Origin: Symsagittifera roscoffensis
Taxonomy: Eukaryota; Xenacoelomorpha; Acoela; Convolutidae
Assembly (NCBI RefSeq): GCF_963678635.1
Contig: NC_087069.1
Span: forward strand, 7,638,633-7,702,632
Reading direction: 5' to 3'
Length of the DNA: 64,000 bases
A model generated the notes under the pieces. It was not told the DNA's origin. It did not search any database and was given only the letters and a program-made list of their open reading frames with translations. The position numbers and the translations under genes were made by a program. Shown in pieces: positions 10,913-20,175 of the stretch; position 1 is the stretch's first letter; each line of letters begins with the position of its first letter.

Positions 10913-12146
10913 CGAACAAGACCTTAATAGCTTAGAATTAACCAAAATAGATTTGAAATTAGACAAAAACATTTACAAAATGTTATACGACAATAATTTA
11001 ATCGAAATGTCTCTACGACTCAATAGATCAGAGCCAATATTCCGAACCATAACAGAACTACCCGGAATTGGAAGAAGACCTCGAACCAGAGACGACATAC
11101 GACAAAGTAGAAACTTGCCATATAGCTATATGATAGTTAGGCAAAAACCAGAACAAACTTTTATATTTAGAATACTACTGGCAATGAATTTAGATTTTCA
11201 TTTGCAAACATAAAACCTTGAAGTTAATCTTCAAAACCATTTCAGGCGCTAAACAAAATTATTAATATACAATAACGATTGATAAAAAGATCTAAGATCG
11301 TTTTCCTAAAACTCTGCAGTAATATACAAAACATGTTTGAAAAATATTTATTGAAAAATCAAAATAAAAATTAGTAGCATGACAATAAATGGTTAGTAAT
11401 CATAAATCATCCTGTTGTTCCAGCTCCATCACCTAAAACATAACAGCAATCATAAACCCACTAATATCATCAAAACACTAAATCTTTCCTTTACACACAT
11501 TTAAAATTTTATTAAAACTTAAATTCACTTAATTTTAAAAACCAGATCATCAAGGCTTATCCTTGGATCTTAAACCATTTTCTACTTAATTAAATTTCAA
11601 ATTTGATCATCAAGGCTTATCCTTGGATCAAACAGAACAACTTTGTTCTCCCCCACCCACTTAATTAGTGTCTAACGACCTCAAACGTCGATTCACTACC
11701 CAACCCTTTCTAAAGACCTAAGACTAATAGAAATTTTTAAACAAAACTAATCATTCAAATTAGGATAAACAGTGAAGAACTTCGGTTATTCATCCTTCAC
11801 TTGACCCCCCCTCTTAACAGACCCAGGATAAATCTTAGACTTAGTAAGTTTAAAATAGTATCTAACGAACTACTCGCGTTCTAATTATACCTGAACCTTG
11901 TGGATCGATTTACTATTCTCCAACCCTTGAACACAATCACTACCCCTAAGTAAGATTAAGTAAGTTAACACCTTAACTTATACTAGCCACGAGAAAGTAA
12001 AAAATCATTCTTCGGAATCGATATACTTTTCTCTCCAACCCTGAACAAATAGACCCAGGTTAAGCTAACCAAAAAATCGTAAGAACTAACAGTTTAAGAA
12101 AATAGAAACCATTTAACAACCTTTTGCATCCGTCATCCTAAACCTT
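10913..12146 (+). promoter_or_regulatory. 1.2-kb untranslated leader with repeated hairpin modules
   Basis: No long ORF. A 25-bp module containing TCAAGGCTTATCCTTGGA (CAAGG/CCTTG stem) occurs twice, at about 11547-11571 and 11607-11631. A second module, TCGAT...(T)CTCCAACCCT, recurs about three times (near 11690, 11910 and 12020), as do GACCCAGGATAA/GACCCAGGTTAA words (about 11820 and 12052). Retroviral leaders carry packaging, dimerisation and ribosome-entry structures, so these repeats are candidates for such roles (inference). A small open frame from an ATG at 10980 to 11213 (77 codons, basic) could be an upstream ORF but has no other support. Confidence 0.55.
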
Positions 12147-12614
12147 ATGTCATTTAAAAACCTAGGAAATAAACAAACAATCGTTTTACACAATTGTGAA
12201 ATAGATAACAAAAAATACGACCTTGTAATCACACCTCATACACAAACAGTTGGATACATTAGAACAAAACGACAAACATTAAAGAGAAAAATAATAACGA
12301 AACAAAGACAAATAACACGAAAAAGATTTTCAAAAAATCGAAACGCATTTTCAGAATCAGAAACCAACAGTTTAGACGAACTTTACAAACTAAAAGAATC
12401 AATAGATAAAAATTGCCCACTTCACGATCAATTATATTTTTCTGACTCAGAAACAACTTCAAATTCATCAAAAAGAGGAAAAAGAAGAATAAAAAAGCAG
12501 TATAAACACAAACCAGTACATTTATACAATTGGAATCAACCAATTCGACACATTAATAATTACATATTAACAGTCATCGAACAAAAAAATGAGCTCAACG
12601 CACACCCCAGGTGA
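12147..12614 (+). CDS. ORF1: small basic protein upstream of gag, unrecognised
   Basis: 155 codons from ATG 12147. It ends 26 nt inside gag, which starts at 12589 in another frame. The protein is strongly basic, with a Lys/Arg cluster at residues about 38-65 (KRQTLKRK, TKQRQITRKR) and another near 110-122 (KRGKRRIKKQYKHK), separated by an acidic/Ser-rich segment. It has no signal peptide or membrane segment and no recognisable domain. The basic clusters could bind nucleic acid or act as nuclear signals (inference). The short overlap with gag suggests coupled translation or leaky scanning. Not identified; that it is real is supported by its length in AT-rich DNA and its position in the element. 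Confidence 0.65.
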   Translation: MSFKNLGNKQTIVLHNCEIDNKKYDLVITPHTQTVGYIRTKRQTLKRKIITKQRQITRKRFSKNRNAFSESETNSLDELYKLKESIDKNCPLHDQLYFSDSETTSNSSKRGKRRIKKQYKHKPVHLYNWNQPIRHINNYILTVIEQKNELNAHPR

Positions 12615-15297
12615 AGAAAGTCCAGATGATGATGAAATCTTTCCTTTTATAGTAGATGCAACCACTGATAGAGGACAGCATATATTTTGCAAAAATTTAC
12701 TATTAAATTTATTTGAACCCGGAATTAGTCCATGTAAAACAGAGTTCCCAGATGTAAAAATCAAAAGACAAATCATAGACCACTACTTAAAAGATATATG
12801 CAACATAACGCAACAGTATGGAATCTACTCCATAGAATTCACCTCACCAAACCATAATAATAGAAAATATACAATTCAAACAGACGATCTTGATTTAGAA
12901 TTTTCAAAAGTTTTTTCAGAATATATAAAAAGCATCCAATGTCATAACTCACAAAGAGCAAACTCCATATTCACCAATGAAGTTTTCGCAATAATATATA
13001 GTTATATTTCGATATTAGAAAACGAAATCCCAATAACAAATGTCTCACCGACAGAAACATCTAAACATTTGAAAGTACGACATGAAATCACACTACTCTC
13101 TAGTTATTTAAACATCATTAAAGAAAATTTCACGAAAGACGACGTTTCACAACATACAAAACACGATCTACAAAAAATTTTGGCATGGTTCATAATAGAT
13201 TATTTCACACACAATATTGATTTAATTGCACAAGCAAGAAAAAATTTTAGACCCCAAAACTCGAACGATGATACCGCTATCACAGAACAATCAGATTATG
13301 TTTGGGACCTCGAATGGTCTCATCCCGCATTTATAAGCTTCCCACAATCAATCTCAAGTCAAGCAATAAGTACGATATCTTACATAAGAGATTATGTAAA
13401 AGTAATACCATTAACTATTGATGCAACACCATTAAACTATAATACATTTTTGCCCGATACACAAAATAATAGTTTAAACTCTACAGTCATACACAATGAA
13501 AACCTCAATGGAACTAGGAATCTTACTCAACAAGATATCCAGACACCATCACACTTCATAAATGAAGAAATTGTACACACAACAACTACACAACAAAGTA
13601 TTTCACCAATACGCCCAAATTTAACAACACCAAGAAATACAAATCCTTCACAAACACAGGTAACCTTACAATCAACCGTTAAACCTTCGGTTGCCCCTAA
13701 ATATTCACATATGGATTACCAAACATACAGACCCATGACAATACCATCAAAAACACGCAAAACATTCACTAGAAACAACTTTACAGACCATAATTATAAT
13801 TATACACATCCATCAAAAACATATAACCAACCACAAAGAAATTTTAACCAATATACAAGATCTCGAAATTGGGATAACCCAATGACCCAACCTAATTCAA
13901 TAAATTTCCAAACAAATCCTTCACAGGATCACAGTGAAAATTACCCATTTTTTCAACAAAATAAAAATAAAAAACAGACATCTTATCAAATGGATTATTT
14001 ATCCTCAGATGATGATTTCTTACAACCAGATATATTTGCACCAAATACTCAAGAAAATCGTAGACAAGGAATACAGAGAACACGTACAAATCATAGAAAT
14101 TTTTCTCCACAACCAATAGATGCACAACATCAACAACCAATTCAACAACAAAATTTAATTAATACACAATCTTTTCAACCAATTCAACAACAAAATCCAA
14201 TGACTACACACTCGTATCAACCATCACAAATGCAAAATGAAATACCACTCCCATATTATCTCCAACAACATGAAATAACAAGAAACCAACTTTCAAATTT
14301 TTCTCAAATGCCAAATGCAGCAGAATCATTACAAATGACAATGAATCCATACCTTATGGGTGGATCATCAATAACATCAAACAAACCTTTAATGGTTTTC
14401 ACAGGAACAGACCCTGAATACTCTGTAGAAGATTATTTAAATGCAGTAACAGCAAACCTGATTTTAAATATTGGACCTGAACCAATTAATACGCCACTAC
14501 ATCAAAATTGGATACATCGACGCACAGCGTTAATACAAACAACCTTAGATGGCGCAGCCCAAAAATGGTTTTCAGTACTACCTCTAGAAATAAAATCAAA
14601 CTGGAAAAGGTTTACACAAGAATTTTCAAAAATGTTTGACTCCGAAAGAAACAAACAACAACAAAGAGTTTTATGTAATGAAATTCGCAGATTACCAAAC
14701 GAAACCATCAAGCAAATAGCAGTACGAATCGAAACACTAGTTCGAAAAGCATATTCACTAAATACGCACGACTATAAAAACACAAAGATGACAGAAATCT
14801 TAATGATGACCTTAACACCACAATTAAGGAAAATAGCAATAAAAAAGAGAGCATCCCATCCTTCTTCAATTCGAGAACCCGATTTAGATTTTCGAAAACT
14901 AGTAGACAAATTAGAACAAGCAGAAATCACGATGAAACTAGAAGAAACGGAAAATCTGAAATTACAATACGTTAACAGAATTGAAACGACTCCCACTAAT
15001 ATTAATAATATACAGGAATCAGAGACAGACCTCGTTGAAAAAATCACTGAAATACTCAATATTTACGAAAAGAACCCAAACTTTAAAGGCAAACCATCTT
15101 TCAAAAAATGGTGTAATTATTGCCGACGATACGGACATAGTATTTCCGAATGTAGACAAAAACAACAAGACAATCAAAATAAACCTCAAAAATATAAAGA
15201 ACCAAATAAATCATTTTATCAATACATGAAAAAAGATCAAAATCTACCGAACAAAACAGTCTACAGCAACAACAGTTCAGGAAAACCACTCCCGAAC
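12589..15297 (+). pseudogene. gag: gag portion of gag-pol, interrupted by a copia insertion
   Basis: 903 codons from ATG 12589 to the copia junction; the frame then runs into the copia LTR and stops at once (TAA 15301-15303). Residues about 290-590 are Asn/Gln/Thr/Ser-rich. About 600-740 resembles the retrotransposon gag (capsid) region (WFSVLPLEIKSNWKRF at about 660, then a helical segment). A single CCHC knuckle is at Cys842-Cys845-His850-Cys855. On the other side of the copia element the same frame continues at 20176 into a basic Asn/Arg/Ser-rich stretch and pol, so gag and pol were one uninterrupted frame before the insertion, without a frameshift between them. The gag is unusually long for gypsy elements. 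Confidence 0.85.
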
Positions 15298-15635
15298 TGT
15301 TAAGATTCAGAGTTAGAGCAAGTAGGACTAGGGGATAGAGGTTTGAGAGTTATCTGAGGTTTCAACTGAGGAGAGAGAAGAGATACTGATTGTTGAAGAA
15401 TGAATTGAGATTGTGTTTTTAAAATGACACGACAAACTGAGCATCAAATAGTACCAGTTAATTAATTACCAGTTAATTAATTAGTTTATCAAATACCAGC
15501 AGACCAGTTGACCTTGTCTGAGTGCATTGAGTTTTATACCAGTTGACCTTTAATTAGGTTTCTATTGCTCAAGTCTGACCTTGAGTTTGGTCTGGTATTT
15601 CACTAGTCTGGCATTGAGCTCGTCTGTCCTCAACA
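15298..15635 (-). repeat. 3' LTR of the copia element
   Basis: 338 bp, identical by eye to 19833-20170. Contains direct repeats ACCAGTTAATTAATT (twice) and ACCAGTTGACCTT (twice). Confidence 0.95.
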
Positions 15636-15644
15636 CCCCCACTC
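15636..15644 (-). other. Copia polypurine tract
   Basis: On the minus strand GAGTGGGGG directly abuts the start of the 3' LTR, the expected place for plus-strand DNA priming. It overlaps the end of the polyprotein stop codon. Confidence 0.8.
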
Positions 15645-18600
15645 AGGCTGAATTGGCTTTGTCCAATGTCAGGCTGCAACCCATCAGCGTTCGACGATGT
15701 TGATCCACCTTTGCCTTGCTCAGGGATTTCGTCAACAAGTCAGCCTCCATGTTTTCGGTTGGACAGTACTCGAGCGCAAATGTTCCATCCTCGACCCGCT
15801 CTCGGACAAAGTGATACTTGACATCAATGTGCTTTGTACGCTTCTGCATTACGGGATTTTTGCACATCTTGATGCAGCTCTGGTTGTCCTCGTTGATCAC
15901 AGTTGGACCATCACACGTCATATCCATCTCATTGAGTAGGGATCGTAAGTAGAGGCCTTCCTGAACAGCCGCTGCCATTGCTTGATACTCAGCTTCGCTG
16001 GTAGATATTGCTGCAGTAGGTTGCTTCTTGGTACTCCAGCTGATTGCTGCTCCTGACCGCTGCACATGAAAACTGTAGCCTGTTGTTGACCTTCTGTCAT
16101 CAACGTCACCAGCCCAGTCAGCATCTGCTGAACCATAAAGGTTGAACCCATCAGGATCTTTGATGTAGCACAGCTCCAGATCTTTGGTTCCTTTCAGGTA
16201 TCGCAGTACTCTCTTAGCAGCCACCCAGTGTGTTCTCCCAGGATTCTCCAGAAACCGTGAAAGTTGAGTCACAGTAGCTAGGATGTCTGGCCTCGTTTGC
16301 TTGGCTATGTACAATAACGAGCCCACTATGCCTCTGTAGTCCTCACGCTGCATTGCCACTGCTTCTTCTGAGCCCGCTCCAGGGCAGTCCTTCTTCGTCA
16401 ACTGAGTGCTGATATCAGCTGATGTCCCTACTGGTTTGCAGTCAGCCAACCCAAAGCGCTCCAAGCAGTCTTCAATGTAGCGAGACTGATTCACAGTGAC
16501 AGAACCAGGTGCCCGTTTGACCTGCATTTTCAAAAACCAGGCTAATGGACCGCGATCATCCATCTTGAATCGGTCAGTGAATCGGTCCCTCACCCTGTCA
16601 ACTTCTGCTTGCAGTTTGCAGCCAATGATGATATCATCCACCCATACTAGAACATAGATCATAGCATCATCCATTCCCCTCATCGTGAACAAACAGAAGT
16701 CATTGGTGCTTCGAGTGAAACCAGTCTCCAGAAGAAACGTGCTCAGCGTCTGGTACCAGTCCCTTCCTGCCTGCTTCAGCCCATAGATACTGCGTTGTAG
16801 CAAACACACTTGGTTGTCCCCGCTGCTGAACCCCTCGGGCTGTTCCATATACACAGTTTCTGTTAACGGCGAGTTGAGGAAGGCTGACTTCACGTCCATC
16901 TGATGAAGTACAAGATCATCTTGCGCTCCCAAAGCCAGTAGTATTCTCTTTGTTTCTGGTTTACAGGTTGGCGCAAAGGTCTCATTGAAGTCCAGTCCTT
17001 CCACTTGCATAAAACCCTTCACCACGTATCTGGCTTTAAACCGCTCCACTTGTCCCATTGCATCTCTCTTCACAGCAAGCACCCAGCGTCCAGGAATGAC
17101 CTTGCGAGAATTTGGTCTATCAACAAGTGTCCAGGTGCCCATTGCCTTCAGTGACTGCACCTCCAAAGCCATAGCTGCTAGCCACTGCTCCCTTTCTGGT
17201 CCAGATACTGCTTCCAAGTAGCTTCTTGGCTCTTGTGCTATCACTGAAGCATGAGTGTAAGCCAGTCCGTATCGGATGGGAGGGTTCCGCGTTCTAGTTG
17301 ACCGCTGCTCTGGAATCTCTGTTGGCCTCTGCTCTGGAGGCTCTGTGGAAGGTGGTTCCAATTCTTCAGTCTCGACTGGGTCATCTTCCGTAACCCCCAC
17401 TGAAGCTGCTGCTCCACTATCATTCGCTTTATTGGTAGACTCAGTGATGGTCTTCGTGCTAGTTTCCTCTACATCAATGCATCCCTCGATTGATAGACCC
17501 AGTGTTTGTGACTGCTCACTGTCTACCAGAAAGTCGTCTGGAATGATGTCTTCATTGAACGTCACGCTTCTTGCTCGTACCACTCGCTTTGTCTCCAGGT
17601 CCATCAGCAAGTAGGCTTTGCTCTCCTCGTCATAACCAATGAACTTGCTCTTCTTGCCTTTCGGATCCAGTTTCCGCCGGTTTCCTCTGTCCAGGTAGTA
17701 CGCCAGGCATCCGAACACTCGCAGGTAGTTGACTTTCGATGGCTTCCCATAATGCATCTCCATTGATGAAATGCGATGCTCATTGCTGGATGTAGGACAC
17801 AAGTTGCGAACCCTGACTGCCGTTGACATTGCTCGTACCCAGAACATCTTTGAGAGCTTTGCATCGGCCAGTAGACATCGAGTCATCTCAGTTATCACCC
17901 TGTTGTACCTCTCTGCCACGCCATTCTGTTGCGGAGTATTAGGTACTGTAAACTCCTGTTTCACCTGCATTTCTCTACAGAACATCCGAAAAGCATTCGA
18001 CGAATACTCACCTCCGTTGTCAGTTCTCAAGCACTTCGGTGTTCCGTGCTCAGCTACAAAGTCTTTGAACTTCGAAAGAGTATCGCTCTTCTTAACCAGG
18101 TACTTGACCACTGCCAGACGGCTGAAGTCATCAATGAAGCTCACGGCATAGCGCGCTCCATGCATGCTCGCAACTTCAAATGGTCCCTGGATGTCGCTGA
18201 AGACCCGCTGCCCCACTGCAGTTGCCCTGTTCTCTGTCTTCTTTGGCATTGCTACTTCGTGCATCTTCGAAGCTGTGCACACTTCGCAGAACCCTAGCTC
18301 GCCGACATCAACAACTGATATTAGATCATGCTTGTTGAGATGCCCCAGCCTTCGGTGCCACAGCATTGCACTACTTGTCTCCATCTTCGCTTTCGTAGCT
18401 AGAGTCATCGCGTTCCTCTTGAACTTGCACTCCAGGAAGAAAAGCTTGCCGCGCTGCTTCACTGGTAGCCGTCGACCATCCGGTGCCACAAGATGAGAAG
18501 AGTCTGATGTAAAGCTGAAACTAGACCCTCTAGCTATTGCTGAGCTCACACTCATCAGATTCACGTTGTAGCTCGGCACAAACAGCACATTGTGGAAAGT

Positions 18601-19734
18601 GTAGCTCCTCGTCACATCTTGACAGTCTCGTATGTCCACTTCCACCGAGCCTATGCCCTCAATCTTTGATATTGTACCGTTCGGATTCTCAACTGTTGTC
18701 CCCTCATCCCATTTCTCAAAGCTTGAGAAGACAGCCTTGTCGCGCACTACATGATCGGTGCATCCCGTATCCACAATGAGATCATCTCCCTTCATTGAGG
18801 TTGTTGCACAACAACTGAAGAACCCTGTCTTTGCCTGCTTGCAGTCCCTTGCAAAGTGTCCTTGTTGTCCACACTTGAAGCACCCTTGCTTCCTTGAAGT
18901 TGGACCACTTGCTTCATTCGAGCCACTGCCTCGAGCACCAGATTGACCACTGTCACTTCTGGATCTGCAATCTCTTGCCAAATGACCCTTCTGACCGCAC
19001 ACAAAACAGCCACCACCCGACGCTCCTTTCTTCTTCCTCACAGCTTGCATAGCTATGTGTCCATTCCCAGTCTTCTCTCCACATCGAGCTCGTCTCGAGT
19101 CATCATAGTTCCTCAACCTCGTTCTCAGCTCTGTAAAAGTCTTGGCCGGCTGGAAGCTCTCCTGCACCACGAAATGCTCAAAGCTGTCAGGCAGTCCGTT
19201 GATCACGAGCGCATTGAAGAGTGTGTCCGTAATTGCTTCCCCAGCTTCACTCAGCCGCGTCATCAGCTCTTGACTTCGAACGAAGTAGTCATCGAGATCC
19301 TCCTCTGATCCTAGGCGCAGCTTCGCAAGCTGGCCTACTAGACTGACCACTGTAGGCCTCTCCACACTGCAAAACTTCTCTTGCAGCAGTCTCCAGGCCT
19401 TCGTCCCATCGCCATAGCCATCCGCAGCCACGCAGTCGTTCTTGATGTACATCAGTGTGGTGTTGTTCAGGACCAGAGCTAGATGTGACCACACTGTGTT
19501 TCGGTTGTCTTTCCTCTGCTGGATCAGCACAGCTCGCTCCTGCATCTTGGTGTTGTACGCCGTCATCTGGTCAGCATTCGGATTCTCAGGTAGCGTAGGT
19601 TCAGCTTCTGGTAGATCGTCATTGCCCATCACAGTCCTGAACAGGCCTTTGGTATGCATCAGTGCCACAAACTTCGTCGACCAAGCTGGAAAATCTTCAG
19701 ACTTTCCACTGAATCCAGCCAGTTTCAAGTCCAT
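15643..19734 (-). CDS. Copia-type Gag-Pol polyprotein, intact
   Basis: 1363 codons in one frame. The gag-like N-terminus has two CCHC knuckles (residues 243-256, 285-298). Aspartic protease DTG is at 322-324. The integrase zinc site is His460/His465/Cys483/Cys486 and the catalytic triad Asp514, Asp572, Glu608 (DD35E). An acidic Pro/Thr-rich linker spans about 740-820. The RT runs from about 866 with QMDVKSAFL (Asp947) and VDD at 1032-1034. RNase H is at about 1200-1315 with Asp1204, Glu1247, Asp1283 and the copia-typical KRTKHIDVKYHF. Integrase preceding RT is diagnostic of Ty1/copia. All catalytic residues are present with no stop or frameshift. The product is expected to be cleaved into virus-like-particle proteins, reverse transcriptase and integrase. 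Gag and Pol share one frame, so their ratio must be set by another route, for example splicing as in Drosophila copia. Confidence 0.97.
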   Translation of the reverse strand: MDLKLAGFSGKSEDFPAWSTKFVALMHTKGLFRTVMGNDDLPEAEPTLPENPNADQMTAYNTKMQERAVLIQQRKDNRNTVWSHLALVLNNTTLMYIKNDCVAADGYGDGTKAWRLLQEKFCSVERPTVVSLVGQLAKLRLGSEEDLDDYFVRSQELMTRLSEAGEAITDTLFNALVINGLPDSFEHFVVQESFQPAKTFTELRTRLRNYDDSRRARCGEKTGNGHIAMQAVRKKKGASGGGCFVCGQKGHLARDCRSRSDSGQSGARGSGSNEASGPTSRKQGCFKCGQQGHFARDCKQAKTGFFSCCATTSMKGDDLIVDTGCTDHVVRDKAVFSSFEKWDEGTTVENPNGTISKIEGIGSVEVDIRDCQDVTRSYTFHNVLFVPSYNVNLMSVSSAIARGSSFSFTSDSSHLVAPDGRRLPVKQRGKLFFLECKFKRNAMTLATKAKMETSSAMLWHRRLGHLNKHDLISVVDVGELGFCEVCTASKMHEVAMPKKTENRATAVGQRVFSDIQGPFEVASMHGARYAVSFIDDFSRLAVVKYLVKKSDTLSKFKDFVAEHGTPKCLRTDNGGEYSSNAFRMFCREMQVKQEFTVPNTPQQNGVAERYNRVITEMTRCLLADAKLSKMFWVRAMSTAVRVRNLCPTSSNEHRISSMEMHYGKPSKVNYLRVFGCLAYYLDRGNRRKLDPKGKKSKFIGYDEESKAYLLMDLETKRVVRARSVTFNEDIIPDDFLVDSEQSQTLGLSIEGCIDVEETSTKTITESTNKANDSGAAASVGVTEDDPVETEELEPPSTEPPEQRPTEIPEQRSTRTRNPPIRYGLAYTHASVIAQEPRSYLEAVSGPEREQWLAAMALEVQSLKAMGTWTLVDRPNSRKVIPGRWVLAVKRDAMGQVERFKARYVVKGFMQVEGLDFNETFAPTCKPETKRILLALGAQDDLVLHQMDVKSAFLNSPLTETVYMEQPEGFSSGDNQVCLLQRSIYGLKQAGRDWYQTLSTFLLETGFTRSTNDFCLFTMRGMDDAMIYVLVWVDDIIIGCKLQAEVDRVRDRFTDRFKMDDRGPLAWFLKMQVKRAPGSVTVNQSRYIEDCLERFGLADCKPVGTSADISTQLTKKDCPGAGSEEAVAMQREDYRGIVGSLLYIAKQTRPDILATVTQLSRFLENPGRTHWVAAKRVLRYLKGTKDLELCYIKDPDGFNLYGSADADWAGDVDDRRSTTGYSFHVQRSGAAISWSTKKQPTAAISTSEAEYQAMAAAVQEGLYLRSLLNEMDMTCDGPTVINEDNQSCIKMCKNPVMQKRTKHIDVKYHFVRERVEDGTFALEYCPTENMEADLLTKSLSKAKVDQHRRTLMGCSLTLDKANSA

Positions 19735-19818
19735 CTCTGCTTTGCTAAAGGCTAGATAAAAGCTAAAAAAAAACTCTGACAGAAATCAAATAATTATTAA
19801 ATCAAAAAGTTTAGAAAT

Positions 19819-19832
19819 CTGGGCCCATAACC
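19819..19832 (-). other. Copia primer binding site for a half initiator-tRNA-Met
   Basis: Immediately inside the 5' LTR the minus strand reads GGTTATGGGCCCAG, complementary to the anticodon stem-loop of initiator tRNA-Met (CTGGGCCCATAACC). Drosophila copia is known to use the 5' half of tRNA-iMet cut in the anticodon loop; this site fits the same mechanism rather than pairing to a CCA end. Confidence 0.85.
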
Positions 19833-20170
19833 TGTTAAGATTCAGAGTTAGAGCAAGTAGGACTAGGGGATAGAGGTTTGAGAGTTATCTGAGGTTTCAA
19901 CTGAGGAGAGAGAAGAGATACTGATTGTTGAAGAATGAATTGAGATTGTGTTTTTAAAATGACACGACAAACTGAGCATCAAATAGTACCAGTTAATTAA
20001 TTACCAGTTAATTAATTAGTTTATCAAATACCAGCAGACCAGTTGACCTTGTCTGAGTGCATTGAGTTTTATACCAGTTGACCTTTAATTAGGTTTCTAT
20101 TGCTCAAGTCTGACCTTGAGTTTGGTCTGGTATTTCACTAGTCTGGCATTGAGCTCGTCTGTCCTCAACA
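19833..20170 (-). repeat. 5' LTR of the copia element
   Basis: 338 bp, identical by eye to 15298-15635. On the minus strand it starts TGTTGAGGACAG and ends CTTAACA. The apparent start of the downstream plus-strand open frame at 20116 lies in this LTR and is not a real start. Confidence 0.95.
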
Positions 20171-20175
20171 CAAAC

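Larger units (their letters stand above)
15298..20170 (-). mobile_element. Complete Ty1/copia retrotransposon nested in gag of the giant element
   Basis: 4873 bp in opposite orientation to its host element. Direct 338-bp LTRs (15298-15635, 19833-20170) with TG...CA ends read as identical. Flanking 5-mers are CGAAC (15293-15297) and CAAAC (20171-20175), a 5-bp target duplication with one mismatch. A primer binding site, polypurine tract and intact single-ORF polyprotein are all present. It is visibly more GC-rich than all surrounding DNA. Identical LTRs and an open frame make it a very young, potentially autonomous copy. Confidence 0.96.

Noticed and set aside
10980-11213. 77-codon frame in the giant element leader as a gene
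   Set aside because: It could be an upstream ORF but has no motif or overlap structure like the other ORFs, so it is only mentioned within the leader entry.
12259-12543. 94-codon hydrophobic frame antisense to ORF1
   Set aside because: Hydrophobicity results from reading an A-rich Lys-coding region backwards; ORF1 on the plus strand fits the element layout better.
17771-18297. Antisense open frames over the copia gene (up to 126 codons)
   Set aside because: They lie opposite the confirmed copia polyprotein, a GC-richer region where stop codons are rare by chance.
20116-20175. Start of the long downstream frame at 20116
   Set aside because: These codons belong to the copia LTR and have a TTG, not ATG, at the start; the native frame comes from gag upstream of the insertion.
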